Positions 51,801 to 59,878 of a stretch of 64,000 nucleotides of DNA are shown here, piece by piece. Under the pieces are notes generated by a model, which was not told the origin of the DNA, ran no database searches, and saw only the letters and a list, made by a program, of their open reading frames with translations. The position numbers and the translations under genes are program-made. How positions within the stretch are numbered: the stretch's first letter is position 1; each line of letters opens with the position of its first letter. This DNA comes from Liolophura sinensis (lineage: Eukaryota > Mollusca > Polyplacophora > Chitonida > Chitonidae), in the NCBI RefSeq assembly GCF_032854445.1, contig NC_088295.1, forward strand, positions 28,137,385-28,201,384, written 5' to 3'.

Positions 51801-54800
51801 GCATGTGACAATATTTGCAACATCCTTGGCGTATTTTCTGGAGACTGCTTTTGAGATGAATCAGTCCTAAATTCTTACCTTGTACACTTTCTCAGTTCTT
51901 TCAGGAATTATGTTTCGGAGTGTCTGTTCGTCGACGCATAGATTTATATTATTTTTCACACACACCTTGAAGTGTTTGAAGATGTTGTTTTTGAATGCTA
52001 ATGACCAGCACCCTGAATGACAGGTTGGCTTTTATCTACAAAACACTCGTAGGTAAAGGTGATCATAACAGGCATGTTAACATGCGTCGTTTGCATTTGT
52101 CGCCACGGTAGTTTTTATCAACTTAAAGCCTACGATTGTTTTGTCGAATAGGGCCCAGACTGGCTGACTCTTTTCTCTGATTTTCGTCCTGATTGAGAAT
52201 TAATAATTATAAATAGTCCTTACAATTACTGGTCTTAAAAACTTTTTTATTGTTAATGTCATCTTGGCTAGGCATTGAACATATTTACCTGAAATGTAAT
52301 ATTCATAAATAATTCCAAGCGTATTGGTCAGTCTAGTGCAAAGTGTCGTAGGTTGAGCTTGGATGACCATAAATAACGCACTGGTTTCGGCTAAAGTTAT
52401 ATTAAATAGCACTTGTTTGTCTTGTTTGTTGTGTAGACGATTGTTTATTTATTTGTTTGTTTGGTGTTTTACGCCGTACTCAAGAATATTTCACTTATAC
52501 GACGGCGGCCAGCATTATGGTGGGAGGAAACCGGGCAGAGCCCGGGGAAAACCCACGACCATCCGCAGGTTGCTGAAAGACCTGTAGACGATTATAAATA
52601 GCGCCAAACGTCATGGATTATGGCTCATATCATCAGTAAATGTAGTGGTTCTGGTTAAGATGATCGTAAGTTGCGATAACCTTTGTAAGTTTTAGCTAAG
52701 CTAATCTTCAATAGTGCAGTTTTTTTGGCGTCTAGAAATGAGGCTCAAATGTACAATGATGTCTATCTTTTATATATATAGATGTTAGCGCGACATTTTA
52801 TTATAATATACTAATAGGCTGATATCACCGTCTTAAATTTGTGTTCGCTGGACGTTTGCACGGGAAAACATCAGCAAAGGTTCGATTTATCTTACCCACA
52901 ACTGTGTAACGAATGGCAGAGGTTCTCAGTGTGTGAAACAAGGGATCCCAGTGTAATGAAGATGTTACAGTGTAATGAAGGCTGTCATTTTTTATTAAGC
53001 CTGGAAAAAATGTTTTGATCGTATCTCGGAAAACTGATACGACTTAATACAGGTGTCTGATTAGACTTCACATGGCTATATCTTCCTCATTCTCTTTAGT
53101 CGATCTATTCGGAAGAGGCTGACGTTTAAGGATGATTCTATATATGACAACCCCATATACCATGGTCGATGGGAAGTCCCCAAGGCTCCTGAGCCCACCT
53201 CATCGTCCTGTCCCAGAAGTCTGTAAGTTACATTGCATTCTTAGGAGGTTTGGTCATAAGTCGGTTAGTCCTGGGTTCTGAAACACACGTCACAAAGAAC
53301 AAGTAAAGACGATATCCAGTGCCTTATTTTTAATCCACCTTATATTCTTGTACCATCTCAAGGTTTCTTGACATCCATTAGCGTATTTAATTCTACAGAG
53401 TAAGGCTTGGGTTTAATTTTTTAAATTTCATGCTGGAGCTTAGTGCACGTGGACTTGCAAGCAACCCTTCCATTTTGTGAAAGTGTTTCAGATAAATATA
53501 TACGGCAATATTTTAGTACAGGTAGCATTTTGTGAAAATAACTTAGATCTAGTTTCACTCTGATTCCATGCCAAAAATAGGTCTGCCAAAAAATACATGT
53601 TACAGGTTTCACTTCGTTTTGCGGAAGTGCTTGCTCTCATCCGGTAATTTCGGCTTAGCCAGCGGTGTGCAGGTGTGTCATCCTTCAGCAATGCACGAGC
53701 CGGAAATTTTTACGTCTGAAGCGGAAATTAAATTTTGGGCCTTGTGTCCTAACATAATGGAATTGCCTAGTGGAAGTTTGTTGATTTGCCAGATACTTTG
53801 ACATCCATTCCTGACTTTCATCAGCTATCCTTATTTCAAATACTTCGCAATAAGATGAGGTTATTTTCTTCTCAGCAGGAGATTCTCATGTGATCCGATC
53901 GACTTTTTCCTGGAAAATTACGCAACAAGTAGAATACGCTTGTTGACTAGGAGGGCAAATGACATACGGGGTATTTGTTTTACAGTGGCATTGACCCTGA
54001 CAAACACTGAAACCAGCACCCTCGAATTTTTCTTTGGCCGCCTTTCCGAGACTTGCTGTTTAGAATTACATATTTTATTTTCTTCTGGCTACCCTCTTTA
54101 AACTGCATTGATGCTGAGCCATTCTACTTTGCCATATTTCTGGCATCATAAACACTTTTGCCATTTGTATATATCAAATGTCCAAGAGCGTCGTCTATGC
54201 TGGCATCCCAGAAGAACCATTGCTGGTAACATCAAAAACAGTTCTGCAGCCACCGTTTTATTGGCGGGCCATAAACGTTTGTGTTTATTTATGGTGGTTT
54301 GTGGCTTTTCTAGAAGGCTTTCCACACTCAACTACGGGTATATATCTTCTGTTCAGGCTGTGAAAGGCCCCGTTGGCTTTTCAAAATCATGATTGTGCTC
54401 TGGCTGGTAGGTTTACGGTTAGAGAAGCCGTATAAAGGGCAACTGATAGGCATTTGGCATAGCTTATAAAGAGGGACTCTGATGGTAAAAACAGCAACTG
54501 TTTGGAATTGGAAGAGATTAATACTCAGCACGGTGTAACATATCGATCTAATCTTTCACGCAACTCAGACAGTTGGGCTCTAATAGCAAGGATTAGACCT
54601 TATATGTATACATTATTGCTTTACTAGACCTCTATTTCTGCTCATGTCGTGGAGAAGCACTGGAGATAGCCTGGCGTCTTGCCAGCTTTTCCAGCATGTT
54701 CCTGACACAGTGCCAACAAGAGGCAGGTGACGTTGCTTGGTCGATTTGCTAATTAATTTCATATTCTTTGTTATTGCATCAATTCGTTCATAAACAAAAC

Positions 54801-55630
54801 GGTGATGATATATTTACCGCCTTGTGGTTTCAGTCCAATGCTTATTAGCGCCTTGCCGGATGAGGTAGTCCGACTTTCCAAGGATGAAGATACGGGTTTC
54901 CGTCTACAGTTCATGGTATGGACATCATATACCAGTCCCTCCCTTAACTCACTCGTCCATCCGTAGGGACACATACGATTACCTGTGGTCAATATGTTAT
55001 ATATGGTAGGCTATATACCAATACAGATAACAAAAAATAAATGACCGCAGCACCATACAGACAAATCCCTCAGGACTCTTAAGATTCTTTTGCTGAGTTT
55101 ATTTTCAAAAAACAGCCACTTTCTGTTTAAGACGTACTGGCATTCACCATAATGCCCTGTGTATGCCAGTTGTGTTTGTCGAAACTTTTCCGCGATGAAA
55201 ACATATTTCATAGTCTTAACAACAATTACAAATATATTTCAATTATTTTTGGTGTGGCGAGGTGAAAATAGGAAGAAGAGACCATTAGTTTTGTATTTCT
55301 TCATGCAAAGAATACAGACAATTTTAACTATGTTTGTGAGGCATTTTCAGATTTTAATCAAATAAATATGCGGAGTTTTTTTGTTTTGTTTCTTTTGTTT
55401 TGTTTTTTTTGTTTTGTTTTGCTGTAAATCATCCGTAGTATTTGTAAAACTGTGGCATACTTTCCTCATAGATGCTAACGGGACTCTTTATTTTTATTAT
55501 TAATATTATTATTATTATTATTAATTTACCTCCGATCAGATGTTGGACAAATTGAGCCCAAACTCCCCACGTCAAGTGGCTACCACCGACACGAACACCC
55601 ATAAAAACCGTTACAGGGACATCTTGCCAT
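36720..55630 (+). CDS. Receptor-type protein tyrosine phosphatase with mucin-like ectodomain, N-terminal half (6 exons, 3'-partial)
   Basis: Six exons (36720-36815, 49601-50921, 51473-51599, 53100-53222, 54834-54915, 55540-55630) have AG/GT borders and join in phase (1840 nt). The model encodes a signal peptide ending ALA/APL, about 440 residues rich in Ser and Thr with many N-X-S/T sequons, a transmembrane helix (TTILLVLCASLLALLLALCV) followed by KFRKK, a tail with YDNPIY, then ALPDEVVRLSKDEDTGFR and HKNRYRDILP. KNRYxxILP is the entry to the catalytic domain of receptor tyrosine phosphatases, and the order 'LP..L..E...F' then KNRY resembles the PTPRA/PTPRE type. Membership in the phosphatase family rests on this last motif; the catalytic HCSAGxGR signature lies outside the window. 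The mucin ectodomain is also reminiscent of CD45. A retrotransposon sits in the intron after 55630. Confidence 0.8.
39489..39976. repeat. 67-bp tandem repeat, about 7 copies
   Basis: Units containing GTTCTATCCAGAGGTGGCCA, ATGGCTGCAATATTGC and GGTATAATTATTT repeat every 67 bp with few substitutions. In the first phosphatase intron. Confidence 0.95.
41637..41706. repeat. Fragment of another dispersed repeat
   Basis: GAATGAATGAATGATTATGG then CTTTACGTCACTTTGGCAAT and CCATATTGTGGCG resemble, from memory, the start of a SINE common in gastropod genomes (GAGTGAGT, TTTTACGCCGC, CAGCTATATGGCGGCGG). The match is by eye and diverged. Confidence 0.45.
42690..42811 (+). repeat. SINE, 5'-truncated
   Basis: CAGCAACCCATCGTCAAGGG, ACCATAATGCTGGCCGCC and AATATTCTTGAGCACGGCG end in an AAATAAATAAAT tail; the tRNA head is missing. 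Confidence 0.88.
46029..46368. repeat. 78-bp tandem repeat, 4.3 copies
   Basis: Units start TAGCCAAATGATATAAAAGC and contain CACGGGGCTTTGAGTGACAG. The copies are nearly identical, so the array is young. At 78 bp it keeps frame, and the minus strand is open through it (26-residue periodicity), but there is no start context or homology to support a gene. Confidence 0.95.
47210..47434 (+). repeat. SINE, nearly full length
   Basis: CGGTCGCTGTGAGTTCAAGT (B box), CTTCCTCTCCGGCCGTACGT, CACCATAATGCTGGCTGCC and the AAATAAATAAATAA tail are all present. Only the first part of the tRNA-like head is lost. Confidence 0.9.
48648..48851. repeat. Degenerate 27-bp tandem repeat, about 7 copies
   Basis: Units of ACACAGAACTCGTGATTCAT and later GCACAGCTTTCGTGATTGCT, each followed by a short T-rich spacer. 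About 750 bp upstream of the mucin exon. Confidence 0.85.
49601..50921 (+). CDS. Phosphatase exon 2: mucin-like ectodomain
   Basis: A single 1321-bp exon (phase 0 in, phase 1 out) after TTTCATTCTTGCAG, with donor GTAAAG. It encodes the end of the signal peptide (IALA) and about 436 extracellular residues dominated by Ser, Thr, Ala and Val. There are about ten N-glycosylation sequons (NQSIT, NQSFD, NYTSP, NTTSS, NTSSD, NTTLP, NTTAL, NITAV, NSSID, NTTIA) and essentially no cysteine, as expected of an extended, heavily O-glycosylated stalk. No Ig, FNIII or other folded domain is visible. The frame stays open past the donor into a SINE, so the open reading is longer than the real exon. Confidence 0.8.
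50977..51240 (-). repeat. Full-length SINE in antisense, 55 bp after the mucin exon
   Basis: The inverted copy runs from TTTATTTATTGGATTGGCGT through ACCACCAGCATTATGGTGA-like core to GCGCTAACCAGCTGAGCCAC, the reverse complement of the tRNA-like A box. It makes up about half of the 551-bp intron between phosphatase exons 2 and 3. Confidence 0.92.
51473..51599 (+). CDS. Phosphatase exon 3: transmembrane helix
   Basis: Acceptor CCTTTTTCCAAG, donor GTGCGT; phase 1 in, phase 2 out. It encodes EGDQTPVDQGS, a 21-residue hydrophobic helix (ILLVLCASLLALLLALCVF) and the basic stop-transfer KFRKK. Type I orientation follows from the upstream signal peptide. Confidence 0.85.
52442..52590 (-). repeat. 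SINE, truncated
   Basis: GTTTTACGCCGTACTCAAGA, CGACGGCGGCCAGCATTATG and CCACGACCATCCGCAGG match the family closely; the copy stops before the tRNA-like part. In the phosphatase intron between 51599 and 53100. Confidence 0.92.
53100..53222 (+). CDS. Phosphatase exon 4: juxtamembrane tail with NPIY motif
   Basis: Acceptor CATTCTCTTTAG, donor GTAAGT; phase 2 in and out. It encodes RSIRKRLTFKDDSIYDNP, then IYHGRWEVP and a Ser/Pro-rich end. NPIY fits the NPxY motif bound by PTB-domain proteins and by endocytic adaptors, and the two tyrosines could be phosphorylated; both are inferences. Confidence 0.78.
54834..54915 (+). CDS. Phosphatase exon 5: pre-catalytic wedge segment
   Basis: Acceptor TTGTGGTTTCAG, donor GTATGG; phase 2 in, phase 0 out. 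It encodes PMLISALPDEVVRLSKDED then TGFRLQFM, comparable to 'PLPVDKLEEEI...LFREEF' upstream of the PTPRA catalytic domain. It is supported mainly by exact phase fit between its neighbours. Confidence 0.7.
55373..55423. repeat. (TTTTGT)n low-complexity tract
   Basis: T-rich tract with repeated TTTTGTTTTG, about 120 bp before phosphatase exon 6. Confidence 0.9.
55488..55526. repeat. (ATT)n microsatellite
   Basis: TTATTATTAATATTATTATT-type run directly before the acceptor of phosphatase exon 6. Confidence 0.92.
55540..55630 (+). CDS. Phosphatase exon 6: entry to PTP domain 1 (KNRYRDILP)
   Basis: Acceptor ACCTCCGATCAG, strong donor GTAAGTATG; phase 0 in, phase 1 out. It encodes MLDKLSPNSPRQVATT and HKNRYRDILP plus the T of the next codon, which in the family is the tyrosine of ILPYD. 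This is the most diagnostic phosphatase motif in the window. Confidence 0.85.
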
Positions 55631-57700
55631 GTAAGTATGAACGTACACATAGATCTGTTATACTCTAGATATACCAGGTATAGATGGGTAAAATGCATTA
55701 TAGACGACAACTACTTCGTCATTATATGACTGGTAAGTGAATATGGTTTGTTGCAAGCACTTGATCCATTGTTGGTGAGCATTTCGTTACTGTAGTGATG
55801 ATAAGTCAACATTGTGTTCACCTTGTTACAAGTGTAAAGAGCACTTAACCCATGTGACCTATTGACGGTGGGCATATGGCTATTGCATGGCTGGTGGATA
55901 TGGGAATGGTCTGAGGGCTGGCTCACGTGGCCTATTGACGGTGATCATATGACTGTTGTATGGCTGGTGGATATGGAAATGGTATGAGAGCTGGATGACG
56001 TGGCCCGGTGACCGTGGGCATATAGTTGCTGTATGACTGACCAGGAACTGGACTTGGTATCAAACTTTTACCCAGTAATCTCTGGAAGCCATGTTAACCG
56101 TATGTACCTTTTAACTGTGAGTTCAGTACTTTACGTATACTAAACAGTTTCTTCCCCCAAGGTATGGTTGTCATGGTAAACATTCGAAAACAAACCATTC
56201 GTTACGTGTCAGAGTATTTTAGAAGAAATCTGTAGCAGTGGTGAATAATGGTGATTTATTTGTTTATTTGATTGGTGTTCTGTGCCGTACTCAAGAATAT
56301 TTCACTTATATGACGGCAGCCAACATTATGGTGGGAGGAAACCGGGTAGAGTCCTTGGGAAACTCACTACTATCCACAGGTTGCTGACAGGCTGTATAAG
56401 GGTGAATGTAAACAGCTGGAAGTGTTGACCCAAACCAGAAGATTTTGATCCAGTACAGCTGTATACTTCAAGGTAATATACCAGGTGATAGAAATAAAGT
56501 CTTAATACCCGATTTTACCTCTTTGTTACCAAAATTTTACATTCCCCAGAGATGCTGGAACTTACCACTGTCTTTAGTCTTTACATAAATCTTCCCTGAT
56601 TTTTTTTTATATCAGGCATATAGTAATATGATTACTTTATAGGATACCAAGTCTTGTTGTCGATATGCATGAAAAATTGGCGACGGGCAATTCTCACTTA
56701 GTAGTTCCAAATTCCTTTCCTATTTGAAACTGAAATGGTTGGTTTCATAAAATGTGGTACATGCACATTATACCAGTGTGGCGATTTTGCTAGAGACAGT
56801 ATATTATTTCATATAATTGCATGGGAGGTTAGGGGTTAATTTTCTGCCTTGTCCATAACGTAGACACAGGTTTTACCAGTAGAATGTAAATTTTTATGGG
56901 TTAGACATATCCTCAAATTAAATTAGAATTTTTGTGGAATATTTTGAAATATATATATTTTTTTTTTTTGTAACATATAGAGACAGGATATTTTGTGGAC
57001 TCATGAGAGCAAGTTGTTTTTGGCGCCTTAATATAACTTTTGAAGGACACAGTTTCCGTGCACCCCTGTCCCTTCCAACGTAAGAATTTTAACACTTGAT
57101 GACTTAATTAGAACACCATATTTCAGGTATAATACACTGACATGTTGAAGGAGTTTCTCTCCAAGCTTGGTGATCGGATATTGTTTGGCTAGGTTGCTAA
57201 CAACATTTTTTTTTAGCGACCTTAAGTTTGGCGAAACATCCGCCATTGTTAATATTTTGAAGTGACAAATTCGAGTAGAGTTTCCATTACTTTTGGACAT
57301 ATTCTTGCTGTAACAAACCACGTACAGCATCTTTCCAGTTAAAAAAAAACATTAGTACTCACTGACTGTGGCATGATTTTGGCATAAAACATCCTTTATA
57401 CCAAGTTTAAGACACTAAATCATTTTTGTGGTTGTTGTTGTTGTTTCGCCGCGCACGATCGTCGTTCACGGTGAACTGCCGCTAGACGAGGTTGTCTACT
57501 TTACGACATCCTTTAGTGTTAACTCATATTGAAGAGTTTCAAAAGGGGCATTAACTTGTATTTGCGAAAGTAAATAGTTTCACTCCACAGGCTCATCTCC
57601 TTTCTACCTACAAGTTATTGTTCATCTTTCCATTATTAAGAAAAAGAAAGAAAAATGTGCCATGACATTAGATACGCATGTACATGTATAGTATTTCTAT
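55631..57700 (+). other. Phosphatase intron before the retrotransposon
   Basis: AT-rich intron with a partial duplication (GACGGTGGGCATATG and GTGGCCTATTGACGGTGA near 55850-56030) and one SINE copy. No continuation exon encoding YDHxRV was found, so the rest of the phosphatase lies past the element. Confidence 0.6.
56250..56397 (-). repeat. SINE, truncated
   Basis: CTGTGCCGTACTCAAGAATA, TTTCACTTATATGACGGCAG, GTGGGAGGAAACCGGG and CCACAGGTTGCTGACAG match the inverted SINE 3' half. Confidence 0.9.
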
Positions 57701-57707
57701 ACACAGA

Positions 57708-58850
57708 TGTTGTTACTTTGGTATTAGCCAATCAGTGCTCTGAGTACCATCCTTGGTACTCATGAATATTTATGAGCGTAGACTATAAATACCGGGCAAA
57801 TTCCCACTTTTAGTCCCAGATGATCTCGGACCACCGTCGTGTTAACATCTAAATTTCCACCTAGTTAGCTTTCTAAGGCAGGTATTTTACATGTATATAA
57901 GCAGTGTGAAGTGGTAGCTAGATAAGTTGTCAGCACTGAAGTGGGATTTCAGCTTCAGAGCATACCTAGAGACAGTGGGACTGCTAGTTCCAAATTGTGA
58001 CACAAGTGTTCCCAGGCTGTGGGACTGACTTTCCCAGGCTGTGGGACTGACTTTCCCAGGCTGTGAGACTGATATTCCCAACCATGATTGAGACAGTATA
58101 TCTCAATAGTTTGTCACTGGGATTTTTCTGGACCAAAAATTTTATAATTCCCAAGTATGAGCTGAAACATTTATACTGGGAGAATTTGTGCATAAGTGCC
58201 CCTGAGCAATCGTGGGACTGGGATTCCCAGTTTCAGCACAGTGAGACACCGAGTCCCAGAATTTGAAACTCGTTTTCCCAAGTTATTACTGGACCAATTC
58301 TGGAACTGTTACTCCCAGAGAAGACCTGAAAGTATTATTTACCGATAATGTCCCCACACATGGCTGACATATTGTCTATATGACACCAGTAGGACATACC
58401 ACTATCACAGCAGTACTAGGTTTAATACCTCCCTGAGATATCCCTAACACAGTTATCTGAACCATCTGAAGTACAGATGTTGTGCTTGTACACAGTACTG
58501 GCACTTTTACCTATATATATATCAACATACTCCTGTCACTCTATTTTAATAAAACTGTTGCTGCTGTTTGTTGAACTTTAAAAATCGGACTTTTCTTGGT
58601 TATTCGAAGTTCAGAGCTAACTAGTGGTTTTCCCAAACATACTACTGAATGACACGGACTGACCGAGCTGACATTCAAAAGAATCCATAGTAGCGAACGT
58701 CTCCAGCAGTATACAGATATTGTTCCAGAGTTCGACACTGGGTGATTCACGCTACCAATATTGTGCTTTCCCCTGTAGTAAATGGTGTGATTTGGAACTG
58801 GGCTATCTGTATCGTTAAGAAGATATATACATAAAAACAAAATCGCTACA
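57708..58850 (+). mobile_element. 5' LTR of the retrotransposon (left border uncertain)
   Basis: The right border is set by the primer-binding site three bases after ...TCGCTACA. The left border is placed at a TGT near 57708 because LTRs usually begin TG and end CA; without the 3' LTR it cannot be fixed. Inside are a CCAAT-type motif (AGCCAATCAG, 57727), a TATA box (TATAAAT, 57784-57790) and a poly(A) signal (AATAAA, 58548-58553). A 22-bp tandem repeat (CCCAGGCTGTGGGACTGACT, three copies, about 58012-58080) lies between them. Confidence 0.6.
57727..57790 (+). promoter_or_regulatory. LTR promoter with two palindromes
   Basis: A CCAAT-type motif is followed by GAGTACCA-TCCT-TGGTACTC (57742-57761), a perfect 8-bp inverted repeat, then CTCAT...ATGAG around 57759-57776, and TATAAAT 8 bp later. 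The palindromes are candidate binding sites for dimeric regulators. Confidence 0.6.
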
Positions 58851-58853
58851 ACT

Positions 58854-58873
58854 TGGTGGCAGCGGTGGGATTC
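58854..58873 (+). other. Primer-binding site, tRNA-Leu type
   Basis: TGGTGGCAGCGGTGGGATTC is complementary over 20 bases to the 3' end of animal tRNA-Leu (AAG family, ...GAATCCCACCGCTGCCA plus CCA), quoted from memory. TGG at its start pairs with the CCA end. Confidence 0.8.
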
Positions 58874-58913
58874 ATTTGAAGTTCAGTTGTCAGGGACCTG
58901 CAACTTATTCACA

Positions 58914-59878
58914 ATGGAGGAAGAGAGGACAGTTGAAACAGACGGGAGCGATGAAGAAGTTTCGTTTCGAGTACCACAGAGAGAGACCATGATGAGGCTC
59001 CGAGATCATCTCCACATGAGTATGCATCTGGCGACGCTGCTTATGTGCCTAGAAATACAAGTCGTCGTCAACTAAGACCAGAAATTTACAACGGGGAAAC
59101 GTCTTGGGAAGAGTACCTGAAAATATTTAATACCATTTCCCGAGTCAACTGTTGGACGAAGAGAGAACAAGCAGATTATCTCTTCACACATTTAAAAGGG
59201 TCTGCTCGACAACTGGCCTGCACACTTACTGATGATGAACAAATGAACTTTGATTATCTTGTAGAAGTTCTGGGAAACCGTTTTGGTCGACGAGATCAAG
59301 CTGAACTGTATCTGGCTGAACTGAGGGGCAGACGTCGCAGAGACAAAGAGGGCCTTCGAGAATTAGGTCAAGCCATTTTGAAGCTGTCAACATTAGCTTA
59401 CCCAGGGATGTCGTCTTGTCACCAGGAAAGGCTTGCCAAGATCCACTTTATTGATGCCATTGAAGATTACGAAATGAGGATGCTAGTACAGCAAGGAAAG
59501 CCCAGTACCTTACAGCAAGCGATTACTTTGGCTCTGGAGATTGAAGGATACTGGAAGATAGAAGCTCAGCGCAGAGACGAGATTCCACGTAGACGACATG
59601 TGAGAGAAATTACCGCGGTACCAAGTGCAGATAATACCAATTTGGGAAAGAGAATTTCAGCCTTGGAGAAATTAATCAAGGAGATGTCATGTAAACAGAA
59701 GTCTGTCAATAATGACCGGTCTTGGGAAAAACCGTCATCGCCAAAGAGAGATGTTGAATGCTTCCAGTGTCACCGTTATGGACATTACCGACGTGAATGT
59801 CCTCTGAACAAAGGGAAACGTCAACACTTCTCGGGAAAAGGGGGACAACCGACCCAGAGGGGCGAGGACCGGTTGTAA
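58914..59878 (+). pseudogene. gag: gag: capsid/nucleocapsid, frame break near the N-terminus
   Basis: Gag packages the element RNA. The frame starting at ATG 58914 encodes an acidic N-terminus (MEEERTVETDGSDEEVSF); the main Gag frame is open from 58955 to 59878 but has no early ATG. The two overlap around a GAGAGAGA run at 58979-58986, so a slip in that run is the simplest cause of the break. The main frame contains the capsid-like LRPEIYNGETSWEEYLKIF and FGRRDQAELYLAELRGRRRR, and a zinc knuckle CFQCHRYGHYRREC (CX2CX4HX4C) near its end. It stops at TAA 59876-59878 inside the frameshift hairpin. Confidence 0.85.
59833..59876 (+). promoter_or_regulatory. -1 ribosomal frameshift signal between gag and pol
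   Basis: The heptamer G GGA AAA (59833-59839) is phased X XXY YYZ in the gag frame. Five bases later a stem forms between ACAACCG (59845-59851) and CGGTTGT (59870-59876), with an 18-base loop. Slipping back one base at the heptamer leads exactly into the pol frame. The gag stop codon lies at the foot of the stem. Confidence 0.8.

Noticed and set aside
54181-54363. 61-codon ORF (MSKSVVYAG...) as an extra phosphatase exon
   Set aside because: The exons at 53100 and 54834 already join in phase, and this ORF lacks suitable splice borders.
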